From NCBI GenBank assembly GCA_008363215.1, contig RHKP01000006.1:55125-119124 (forward strand): a stretch of DNA of 64,000 nt. Direction: 5' to 3'. Shown here one piece after another: positions 34,019 through 42,107 of this stretch. The DNA is from Cyanobacteria bacterium CYA (GTDB lineage Bacteria > Planctomycetota > Phycisphaerae > Phycisphaerales > UBA1924). The translations under genes were made by a program, and so were the position numbers. Below the pieces are notes generated by a model. That model searched no databases and was not told the origin of the DNA. It was given only the letters and a program-made list of their open reading frames with translations. The stretch's first letter is position 1, and each line of letters starts with the position of its first letter.

Positions 34019-37000
34019 GCGGGATGGCGACGCTGGCGGCGCTGGTGCTCGGTCCGATCCAGTTTGATCGCCCGGTGTGGCTGATTCTGATTCCGACGTT
34101 GGGCCTGCTGACATGGTGGATCGGGCGGCGGAGCCTGGCCGGACTGGATTCCAAGGTGCGTTGGGTCGCGTTTGGGGTACGCGTGCTGGTGATCGCCCTG
34201 ATCTCGGCCGCGCTGGGCGAGCCGGCAACGCGCAAGACGAGCAGGGACGTGTCGGTCACGATCGTGCAGGATCTGAGCCGGTCGATTCCGCGCGTGCTCG
34301 ACGAGAGGATTGACTCGTACATCAGCCGGGCGCGAGAAGCCTCAAAGAAGCCCGATGACCTGCTCGGGCTGGTGACAGCCGGCGTGAACGCCTACGTGCA
34401 AATGCTCCCGAGCAAGAACGCGGCGGGGCTGGAACGGCAGTTCGTGGGCGCGACCGACGGAACGAATCTGGCCGAGGCGGTGCGACTGGCGCTGGGCGTG
34501 ATACCGCAGGACGCGGCCAATCGCCTCGTGCTGATTTCCGACGGCAACGAGACGATCGGGAGCCTGCGTTCAGCGGCCGAACACGCGCGGGCGGTTGGCG
34601 TGCCCATCGATGTGGTGCCGGTGGAACTGAGTTACGACGCGGAGGTGATCGTCGAGCGTGTGTCGCTGCCCGCGACGGTGCGCGGGGGTGAAGTGGTCAA
34701 CGTGAAGGTGGTAGTAACAGCCACGAAGCCGACCGCCGGGCGGCTCATGCTCACGCAGAACGGCGATCCGGTCGATCTGGATCCGTCAACCGATTCGCTC
34801 GGTTCTGAAGTCGTGCTGGACGCGGGCAAGAACGTGCTTTCGATTTCGGTGCCGCCGTCGCGCCCGGGGGCGCAGGAGTTTGAGGCTGAGTTCGTGCCGC
34901 TCGGCGTGGTGAACACCGAAGGTTTCGTCACGGCAGCACCGGCCGACTCGGTGGTTGAGAACAACCGTGCGCAGGGCGTCACGTTCGTCGGGCGCGAGGG
35001 CTGGGTGCTGGTGGTGTCGCAGACGGTGGAGGAGTCGGAGAGTTTCCGGCGCATGCTGACCGAGTCGGATATCAGGCACGAGGTCATCACAGCCGACCTG
35101 ATGCCGAGCAGTCTGACCGAACTGAACAGTTACGAGGCGATCATCCTGCTCAATGAGCCGGCGTACAACTTTGATGAACGCCAGCAGGAGAATCTGCGCC
35201 AGTACGTGCATGACACGGGCGGCGGGCTGCTGATGGTGGGCGGGCCGGAGAGTTTCGGCGCCGGCGGCTGGATCGGCTCGCCGCTTGAAGATGCGCTGCC
35301 GATCAGGCTCGACCCGCCGCAGAAGCGACAGATGCCCCGCGGCGCGCTGGCTTTGGTCATCCACTCGGTCGAGATGCCCAACGGCGTGTATTGGGGCAAG
35401 CAGGTGTGCAACGCGGCCGTCGACGCGCTGTCACGCCTCGATCTGGCGGGCATCATCGAGGTCAACTGGTCGCAGGGCGTCGACTGGGTGCACCCGCTGG
35501 TGCCGCTGGGTGATCGCGTGTCGATCAAGCAGGCGATCAACAAACTGACATTCGGCGACATGCAGGACTTCGGCCCGTCGCTCAACCTGGCGCTCAACGG
35601 GCTTCAGAACGCCGACGCAGGTCAGAAGCACTGCATCGTGATTTCCGACGGCGACCCGACGCTCAGCCGCAGCATTCTCCAGCAGTTCGTCGCGTCGCGT
35701 GTGAGCATTTCGTCTGTGGGCGTGTTCCCGCACAGCACGCGCGACTTCAACACGCTCAAGGACATGGCCGAGATCACCGGCGGCACGTTCTACCCGGTCA
35801 ACTCGCAGGCGGCGCTGACCACGCTGCCGGAGATCTTCATCAAGGAAGCCCAGACGGTGAAGCGTTCGCTGATCTGGGAGGGCGATCCGTTCAGCCCCGC
35901 CATTGTTGCCGCCCCGGTCGAATCGATGCGCGGCATCACCGCCGTCCCGCCGATCAACGGGTACGTCGTGGCCGCCGATCGCGGCGGGCTGAGCATGGTC
36001 ACGCTGCGCGGGCAGGAAGAAGACCCGGTGGCCGCCCAGTGGCAGTACGGGCTGGGACGTGTGTACACGTTCACCAGCGACGCAACGGCCCGCTGGGCGT
36101 CCTCATGGGTGGCCTGGCAGCAGTTCAAGGCCTTCTGGGAACAGCAGGTCCGCTGGACCATGCGTCCCGGCGGCGATGCCAACATGCGCGTCTCCACCCG
36201 CCAGGACGGCGACAACACGATTGTCGAGATTGAGGCCCTGGACTCCGAGGGCGAGCGCATCAACTTTGCCAACTTCCAGGCACGTGTGGCCCGCCCCGAC
36301 GGCTCGGGGGAGGGCGTGTCGATCCGCCAGATCGGGCCCGGGCTCTTCCAAGGCATCATCAAGACCGAAATCGCCGGCTCCTATGTGCTCAACATGGCTT
36401 ACAAGGCGCCGGGGGCCGAGGGGCAGCCTGCCATCGAGGGCACCGTGCAGGCCGCCGTCACGCGACCATTCGCCGACGAGTTCCGAGACCTGACCGACAA
36501 TCTGCCGCTGCTGCGCGACGTGGCATCACTCACCGGTGGGCGTGTGCTCCAGTGGAATGCGGACACCGACGATCTGTGGCGGCGCGACGGGCTGACGATG
36601 CCCGTGGCCACTCGGTCGATCTGGCTGTGGCTGGCGACGATCGCGGTGGGGGTGTTCCTGCTCGACGTGGGTGTGCGGCGTGTGCGGATCGATCTGCGTG
36701 CGATGGCGCTGGGCATCATGCGGGCTGTGCGCCGCGGTCCTGAGACCAAGGCCGGGCAGCAGATGGACTCGTTGCACGCGGCCCGCGACAAGGCGCGCCA
36801 GCGCCTGGTTCAGCAGGCGTCGGTCGAGGACAGGAGGCGGGCGTCGCGCAAGTTCGAGGCGGGTGATGTGTCGGCGACCGGCGAGCCGGTGGCGTTGTCG
36901 GGTCCGCCTCAGCCGGGCGAAGGCAAAGCGAAGATCGTCGCCGAGAAACCCACGGGCCAACCCGGCCAAACAGATGAAGAGGGCATGTCGCGCCTGCTCA

Positions 37001-37047
37001 AGGCCAAACGGCGCGCCCAGGACGAGTTCAAGGACGAGGACAAGTGA
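34015..37047 (+). CDS. Large membrane protein with VWA and GATase1-like domains
   Basis: 1010 residues from GTG 34015 (overlaps upstream stop) or ATG 34024. Two N-terminal helices (VWLILIPTLGLLTWW; FGVRVLVIALISAAL) precede a VWA domain with MIDAS-like DLSRS. Next is a glutamine-amidotransferase-like domain, best seen in EGWVLVVSQTVEESESF, YEAIILLNEPAYNF and GGGLLMVGGPESFGAGGW around 340-430. A second, degenerate VWA region follows (HCIVISDGDPTLS near 545). A C-terminal helix (SIWLWLATIAVGVFLLDVGV, about 880-900) leads to a charged cytosolic tail of 110 residues. No catalytic Cys of true GATases is seen. Similar proteins accompany MoxR/DUF58 clusters in planctomycetes. Confidence 0.85.
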   Translation: MSGMATLAALVLGPIQFDRPVWLILIPTLGLLTWWIGRRSLAGLDSKVRWVAFGVRVLVIALISAALGEPATRKTSRDVSVTIVQDLSRSIPRVLDERIDSYISRAREASKKPDDLLGLVTAGVNAYVQMLPSKNAAGLERQFVGATDGTNLAEAVRLALGVIPQDAANRLVLISDGNETIGSLRSAAEHARAVGVPIDVVPVELSYDAEVIVERVSLPATVRGGEVVNVKVVVTATKPTAGRLMLTQNGDPVDLDPSTDSLGSEVVLDAGKNVLSISVPPSRPGAQEFEAEFVPLGVVNTEGFVTAAPADSVVENNRAQGVTFVGREGWVLVVSQTVEESESFRRMLTESDIRHEVITADLMPSSLTELNSYEAIILLNEPAYNFDERQQENLRQYVHDTGGGLLMVGGPESFGAGGWIGSPLEDALPIRLDPPQKRQMPRGALALVIHSVEMPNGVYWGKQVCNAAVDALSRLDLAGIIEVNWSQGVDWVHPLVPLGDRVSIKQAINKLTFGDMQDFGPSLNLALNGLQNADAGQKHCIVISDGDPTLSRSILQQFVASRVSISSVGVFPHSTRDFNTLKDMAEITGGTFYPVNSQAALTTLPEIFIKEAQTVKRSLIWEGDPFSPAIVAAPVESMRGITAVPPINGYVVAADRGGLSMVTLRGQEEDPVAAQWQYGLGRVYTFTSDATARWASSWVAWQQFKAFWEQQVRWTMRPGGDANMRVSTRQDGDNTIVEIEALDSEGERINFANFQARVARPDGSGEGVSIRQIGPGLFQGIIKTEIAGSYVLNMAYKAPGAEGQPAIEGTVQAAVTRPFADEFRDLTDNLPLLRDVASLTGGRVLQWNADTDDLWRRDGLTMPVATRSIWLWLATIAVGVFLLDVGVRRVRIDLRAMALGIMRAVRRGPETKAGQQMDSLHAARDKARQRLVQQASVEDRRRASRKFEAGDVSATGEPVALSGPPQPGEGKAKIVAEKPTGQPGQTDEEGMSRLLKAKRRAQDEFKDEDK

Positions 37048-37070
37048 CCCCGCGGTCAGGAGCGTGAATC

Positions 37071-38129
37071 ATGGCAGGTGTCGAGAACGTTCAATCCGCT
37101 GAAGTCAAAGCAGCCTGCGACCAGTTCCGCCAGACCTTCGCGCTGCTCAAGAGCGAGATCGGCAAGGTCATGGTCGGGCAGCACGAGGTCGTTGACGCGG
37201 TGCTCACCACGCTCTTCGCCGGTGGCAACGTGCTGCTTGAGGGCGTGCCGGGCCTGGGCAAGACGCTGCTTGTGCGCACACTGGCCGAGGCGCTGCGCCT
37301 GCCTTTCAGCCGCATTCAGTTCACACCCGACCTGATGCCGGCTGACGTGGTGGGCACCAACATCGTCACCGAAGACCCCGACACCGGGCGGCGGCAGTTT
37401 GAGTTCCAGCAGGGCCCGATCTTCGCCCAGATCGTACTGGCCGACGAAATCAACCGAGCCACCCCCAAGACCCAGTCGGCCCTGCTCGAAGCGATGCAGG
37501 AGCGCAGCGTCACCGTCGGCGGCGAAACGTACAAACTCCAGCAGCCCTTTCTCGTTCTGGCGACGCAGAACCCCATCGAGCAGGAAGGCACGTATCCGCT
37601 GCCGGAAGCCCAGTTGGATCGATTCCTTCAGAAGGTCAACGTCGGGTATTCACACCTTGATGATCTCATGGTCATCCTCGATCGCACCACCGGCGCCGAG
37701 ACGCCCGGAGTTCGCCCCGTGCTCGACGGGCCGGGCATCCTCGCGGCTCAGCACCTCATCCGCGGCGTCGTCATCGCGCCGCACGTCAAGGAGTACGCGG
37801 CTCGTATCGTGCTGGCGACCCACCCGGGCGGGCGTTTCGCGGCCGGAGGGGACTCGGGCCCGGTGAACCGCTACATCCGCTGCGGCGCCAGTCCGCGCGG
37901 GGCGCAGGCGCTGGTGCTGTGCGCCAAGGTGCGGGCCGTGACCGACGGGCGTTACCACGTGGGCAACCAGGACATCAAGGATGTGGCGATGAACTGCCTG
38001 CGGCACCGTTTGCTGCTGAACTTTGAGGCTGAGGCCGACCGTGTCGATACTGATGACATCGTGCGCCAGGTTCTGGAAATGACGCCGACCCAGCCGGTGG
38101 GCATGCCGGCGCCGGCGGTGAAGGCCTGA
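37071..38129 (+). CDS. MoxR-family AAA+ ATPase
   Basis: 352 residues. Walker A is GVPGLGKT at 58-65 and Walker B VLADEINRA at 122-130. The AAA_3 core shows FTPDLMPADVVGTN, RAT-KTQSALLEAMQERSVTVGG and FLVLATQNPIEQEGTYPLPEAQLDRF, and the C-terminal lid is present. MoxR ATPases act as chaperones or assembly factors for VWA-domain partners, which here flank it on both sides (34015 and 39954). The start is 23 bases after the upstream gene. Confidence 0.96.
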   Translation: MAGVENVQSAEVKAACDQFRQTFALLKSEIGKVMVGQHEVVDAVLTTLFAGGNVLLEGVPGLGKTLLVRTLAEALRLPFSRIQFTPDLMPADVVGTNIVTEDPDTGRRQFEFQQGPIFAQIVLADEINRATPKTQSALLEAMQERSVTVGGETYKLQQPFLVLATQNPIEQEGTYPLPEAQLDRFLQKVNVGYSHLDDLMVILDRTTGAETPGVRPVLDGPGILAAQHLIRGVVIAPHVKEYAARIVLATHPGGRFAAGGDSGPVNRYIRCGASPRGAQALVLCAKVRAVTDGRYHVGNQDIKDVAMNCLRHRLLLNFEAEADRVDTDDIVRQVLEMTPTQPVGMPAPAVKA

Positions 38130-38176
38130 GGAGAACGCACAGACGCGAAGACGGGCCGGGGTCGCGGAGAAGAAAC

Positions 38177-38629
38177 ATGGCGATGAGACATGAAGACCTT
38201 CCGCGAGAATTGAACGAGTTTGCCGATCGCTTGATCGGCGCGGCGATCGAAGTGCGCCGGGAACCGGGTCCGGGGTTCCTTGAACGAACGTACGAGATGA
38301 TCCTCACTCATGAACTACAACTTTGCGGCATGGCTGTGGCGCAGCAGGTGGAGATCGTGGTTCGGTCCAAAGGCCTCGACCTGCCGGGTCACCGCCTCGA
38401 CCTGTTTGTGGAGAAACAGATCGTTGTGGATCTCAAGGCCGTCGAACCTGTTGTTGCAGTCCATTTTGCTCAGATGGTCAGATCTCTCCGGGCAGGCGAT
38501 TGTCCGCTTGGCCTTCACCTGAATTTCGGCCTCCCAGAGCTCAAGGACGGCATTTGCCGGCGCATCAACAAGTCAAGTTCTGTCCGCTCTGCTTCTCTGC
38601 GAAGTCTCTGTGGCTCCGCGTGGTCCTGA
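38177..38629 (+). CDS. GxxExxY family protein
   Basis: 150 residues. The naming motif is at about 34-40: GPGFLERTYEMILTHEL, with G, E and Y spaced as in the family. The conserved second half includes LDLFVEKQIVVDLKAVEPV and LRAGDCPLGLHLNFG, which match the family's PD-(D/E)xK-like beta strands (VDLKA). Its biochemical role is not established. It breaks up the MoxR-DUF58 pair, which are normally adjacent. Its C-terminus (about 20 residues, Ser/Arg-rich) is encoded by low-complexity DNA of the AGAGACG type, and similar DNA precedes the gene. This suggests a cassette inserted into an older operon. Confidence 0.85.
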   Translation: MAMRHEDLPRELNEFADRLIGAAIEVRREPGPGFLERTYEMILTHELQLCGMAVAQQVEIVVRSKGLDLPGHRLDLFVEKQIVVDLKAVEPVVAVHFAQMVRSLRAGDCPLGLHLNFGLPELKDGICRRINKSSSVRSASLRSLCGSAWS

Positions 38630-38632
38630 AAC

Positions 38633-39646
38633 ATGCTCCGCACCACCAATCCAACTCGACCCAGGGCCATCGACGAGCTGCTCGATTCCAAACTCATCGC
38701 GCGCCTCGGGCAACTCGACCTGACCAGCCGCAAGATCTTTGCCGGCAAACTCAAGGGCGAGCGCCGCAGTAAGAAGCGTGGCGAGAGCGTCGAGTTCGCC
38801 GACCATCGCCCGTATGTTTCCGGCGACGACCTGCGGCACATCGACTGGAACATCTACGGCCGCCTCGACCGCTTCTTCATGAAACTCTTCATGGAAGAGG
38901 AAGACCTCTCGCTGCACGTCGTGCTTGATTGCTCTGAGAGCACCGACTGCGGGAATCCAAACAAGTTCTTGTACATGCAGCAGACAGCCATGGCGCTGGG
39001 CTACATCGGGCTGGTGAATCTCAACCGCGTGGCCGTCACCGCGATCGGCGGACAGTTCGTGCCGCCCGGCATGACCGACAAGGAGGCTGCCGAACTGCGG
39101 CTTGGCAGAGCCGGCGGTGGCTCAGGTGTCCCGCCCGTGGGCGAAGACACTTCGCCCGTCTACAACATCCGCGACCTCCGAGGCCGACGTCGCGTGCAGG
39201 ATCTGGCCCGCTTCCTCTGCTCGCTGCGTCCCACCGGCGGCACATCCTTCTCCGAGCAGGCCAAGCGCATCGCGCTCACTCGCCGCGGCAAGGGCGTCAT
39301 GGTGGTCTTGTCCGACTTTTTCATGAAGGAGGGCTACGAAACCGGGCTGCGCCTGCTTGTCGGCCGCGGCTATGACCTGTTTGCGATCCAGATCCTCAGC
39401 CCGCAGGAAGTCGAGCCCGACATCAAGGGCGACCTGCGCCTGCGCGACGTTGAGGACTATGACATGGCCGAGGTCACCGTCTCTGCGCCGCTGCTCAAGA
39501 AGTACAAGCAGGTGCTCGCGGCCTACTGCAGGGGGCTGCGTGACTTCTGCGCCCGCCGCGAAATCACCTGCCTGACTGTGCAGAGCAACATGCCCATCGA
39601 CTCGCTCCTGCTCGATTACCTGAGAAAGCGAGGGCTGCTGCGATGA
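38633..39646 (+). CDS. DUF58 domain protein
   Basis: 337 residues. The DUF58 hallmark GESVEFADHRPYVSGDDLRHIDWNIYGRLDRFFMKLFMEEED lies near 48-88. A VWA-like fold follows: VVLDCSEST (degenerate MIDAS), VMVVLSDFFMKEGYE and FAIQILSPQEVEPD, with the C-terminal strand and helix ending SLLLDYLRKRGLLR. No membrane segment is seen. DUF58 proteins work with MoxR ATPases and BatA-like membrane proteins. It starts four bases after the GxxExxY gene. Confidence 0.92.
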   Translation: MLRTTNPTRPRAIDELLDSKLIARLGQLDLTSRKIFAGKLKGERRSKKRGESVEFADHRPYVSGDDLRHIDWNIYGRLDRFFMKLFMEEEDLSLHVVLDCSESTDCGNPNKFLYMQQTAMALGYIGLVNLNRVAVTAIGGQFVPPGMTDKEAAELRLGRAGGGSGVPPVGEDTSPVYNIRDLRGRRRVQDLARFLCSLRPTGGTSFSEQAKRIALTRRGKGVMVVLSDFFMKEGYETGLRLLVGRGYDLFAIQILSPQEVEPDIKGDLRLRDVEDYDMAEVTVSAPLLKKYKQVLAAYCRGLRDFCARREITCLTVQSNMPIDSLLLDYLRKRGLLR

Positions 39647-39953
39647 GGAAGGCACAAGGACACGAAGGTACGCAGGAACGAAGGTATCTGGTGCACAGAC
39701 CAAGAGACGGAGAGACGAAGAGACGAAGTGAAACAGACCCGACCGGAAGGGAGGGCTTCGGGTGGAGTGCCCATGCCGACGGCGGTGCGGCCAAGGATGG
39801 GCTCGGGTACCTTCTCCCAAACGGCCAGATCACGAAGTCATCAGACCGCCAAACACGCTCTCCCTCGCTTTCGCTTCGGGCTCGTTTCCACTCGGTCTCT
39901 CGCCTTGGAGCCTCCGTGCCTTCGTGCCTCCGCGGCTTCCCCGGAGCGATCTC
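39647..39953. repeat. 307-bp low-complexity region between DUF58 and BatA-like genes
   Basis: The left part (39646-39730) is a run of GAAGGCACAAGGACACGAAGG and AGAGACGGAGAGACGAAGAG type purine-rich repeats. The right part (39859-39945) is the inverted sense, with CCTCCGTGCCTTCGTGCCTCCG. Copy 2 of the CTCCCTCGCT...TTCGGGCTCG element lies at 39859-39887. The middle (about 39735-39855) has no recognised feature. Several frames are open through it, but they look like artefacts of simple sequence. Confidence 0.75.
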
Positions 39954-42107
39954 ATGACCTGGGCCACTCCCGCACTGGCCATCGTCGCCGCGGCCATTGC
40001 CGTGCCGTCGCTCATCATTCTCTATTTCCTCAAACTGCGCCGGCGCGACGTCGAAATCTCCTCGACCCTGCTCTGGAAGAAGGCCATCCAGGATCTCCAG
40101 GCCAATGCACCCTTTCAGCGACTCCGCCGCAATTTGCTGCTGTTCCTGCAACTCCTCGTGTTGGCGGCGGCCATCCTCGCCCTCGCGCAGCCGCAGATGA
40201 TGTCGCAGCGGACTACCGGGGAACTCAAGATCTTCATGATCGACCGCTCCGCATCGATGAACGCGCTCGACGGACAACCTGACACCACGCGCGCCATTTC
40301 CCGTCTCGACCGCGCCAAGGAACTGGCCATCGAGGAAGTCGACGCCATGCGCGAGGCCGGTCTGTTCGGCGACCAGAAGGCCGACCAGGCGATGGTCATC
40401 GCCTTCGACACCACGGCCGTGGTCGTGCAGCAGTTCACCAGCGACAAGGACACTTTGCGCACTGCGATCCGCTCGATCAGGCCGGGGCAGGGTCCGTCGG
40501 CTCTGGGTGAGGCGATGCAACTGGCCAAGAGCCGCAAGCCTCCGCGCATCCTGCTCGACAACGCTGGGCAGGAGGGAGAGACCGGCACGCCCACGCAGGT
40601 AGAAGGGCTCACCGCCGGCCCGCCGCAGCAGATTCACATCTTCTCCGACGGGCGACTGCGCGACGCGGCGGAAGTCGTCCCCGCATCCGAAGATTCCGTC
40701 TTCTTTCACGCTCTGGGCGAGCAGACGGCGCGCAACGTCGGGATTACGGCCGTGCGCGCCGAACGCAGTTACGAGAACCCGGTCGACCTGACCGTCTTCG
40801 CCTCGATCGAGAGCACCGACTCGATCGCCCGCGATGTGGACGTGGAACTGCGCGTCGACGGCACGCCCATCGCCACGCGCCGCGTCAGCGTCCCCGCCTC
40901 GGCCGCGCCGAGCGCGGTCACCAGTGATGCCACATCGGGCCAGGGCGAAGCGACGCGGGCGCACCCGGCTCCCGGCGCCACCGGCATCGCCTTCCCCTTC
41001 CAACTCCCGCAGGGCGCCCTGGTGGAGGTCCGCCTCATCGCCGGGGACGACGCCAACGTGCTCGAAGCAGACGACCGCGGCTACTTGATCGTCCCGCCCG
41101 CACGCCAGACCGCCGTCGCCATCGTTTCGCAGAACGACATCTTTCTGTCGGCCGCGCTGTCCGGCATGCCGCTGTCGCGACTCGACTCGCTGACTCCCGC
41201 GCAGTTCGAGGCCAGACTTTCCGACGGCACAGCCGCCGAATACGACGTCGTCCTGCTCGATCGCTATCTTCCGCCCGCGTCAAGCAGTCGGGGCGAACCC
41301 CTGCCGCCCGGGCGCTGGCTGGTTTTCGGCGCTGTCCCGACAGGCAGAGGCGGGCTGATCGATGAAGGCGACGCCGGGGTAGCCACCATCATCGACGCCC
41401 GTACCGAGCACCCGGTGTTGCGCCCGCTGACGCTTGATCCATTGGTCATCGGCAAGATGCGCCGCGTCTCGATTCCCGAAGAGTCCAACGCCCGTTCGCT
41501 GGCCGACACAGCCGATGGACCCGCCCTCATCGAGATGAACGGTGTCGAGTATCGCGCGCTCATCGCCCCGTGGAACATCGAGCAGTCAAACTGGCCCTTC
41601 CAGGTGAACTTCGTCATCTTCCTGGCCGCAGGCGTTGAGTACCTTGCCTCCGACTCTTTCTCCGAAGAAGAGGCGGCCGGCTCGACGCGGCAGTTCCGCC
41701 CCGGCGACATCCTCGTCGATCGTCTCCCACTTGATGCGGCCAACGTCGACGTTACGCACACGCCCGGTGGAACGCCCGTCTCCACCACGCCCACAGGCGA
41801 CGGGCGCATCACCTTCGGCCCGCTGGAAGACGTCGGCGTCTATCGCGTCCGTTGGACCGGCTCAGCCGGGGCCACCGACGTCACCGATGCGGGGCGCGTC
41901 TCCCGCTTTTTCGCCTCCAACATCGAGAGTTCGTCTGAGTCCGACGTGCGCCGGGTCGAGCAACTCGTCCTCGGCTCGCAGACCGTCACGGCCGAGCAGG
42001 GCGAAACCAGGGTCGAGGTCAGGCGCCTCTGGCCCTGGCTGCTGCTGGCTGCTCTGGGCATCATCATGTTCGAGTGGTTCATCTACAACCGCAAGGTGTA
42101 CGTGTAA
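39954..42107 (+). CDS. BatA-like VWA-domain membrane protein
   Basis: 717 residues from ATG 39954. The N-terminus has the BatA signature: a first helix (TPALAIVAAAIAVPSLIILYF), LKLRRRDVEISSTLLWKKAIQDLQANAPFQRLRRNLLLFLQLLVLAAAILAL with the second helix, then a VWA domain whose MIDAS is IDRSAS (about 93-98). A long extracytoplasmic part follows (about 250-680) that includes a Rossmann-like stretch TAVAIVSQNDIFLSAAL. A third helix near the C-terminus (LWPWLLLAALGIIMFEWFIYN) anchors the end. It is the probable client of the MoxR ATPase. The stop overlaps the next start by one base (TAATG). Confidence 0.9.
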   Translation: MTWATPALAIVAAAIAVPSLIILYFLKLRRRDVEISSTLLWKKAIQDLQANAPFQRLRRNLLLFLQLLVLAAAILALAQPQMMSQRTTGELKIFMIDRSASMNALDGQPDTTRAISRLDRAKELAIEEVDAMREAGLFGDQKADQAMVIAFDTTAVVVQQFTSDKDTLRTAIRSIRPGQGPSALGEAMQLAKSRKPPRILLDNAGQEGETGTPTQVEGLTAGPPQQIHIFSDGRLRDAAEVVPASEDSVFFHALGEQTARNVGITAVRAERSYENPVDLTVFASIESTDSIARDVDVELRVDGTPIATRRVSVPASAAPSAVTSDATSGQGEATRAHPAPGATGIAFPFQLPQGALVEVRLIAGDDANVLEADDRGYLIVPPARQTAVAIVSQNDIFLSAALSGMPLSRLDSLTPAQFEARLSDGTAAEYDVVLLDRYLPPASSSRGEPLPPGRWLVFGAVPTGRGGLIDEGDAGVATIIDARTEHPVLRPLTLDPLVIGKMRRVSIPEESNARSLADTADGPALIEMNGVEYRALIAPWNIEQSNWPFQVNFVIFLAAGVEYLASDSFSEEEAAGSTRQFRPGDILVDRLPLDAANVDVTHTPGGTPVSTTPTGDGRITFGPLEDVGVYRVRWTGSAGATDVTDAGRVSRFFASNIESSSESDVRRVEQLVLGSQTVTAEQGETRVEVRRLWPWLLLAALGIIMFEWFIYNRKVYV

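Noticed and set aside
39643..39957. 104-codon open frame after the DUF58 gene
   Set aside because: Runs through simple-sequence DNA, has no ribosome binding site and overlaps the true start of the BatA-like gene.
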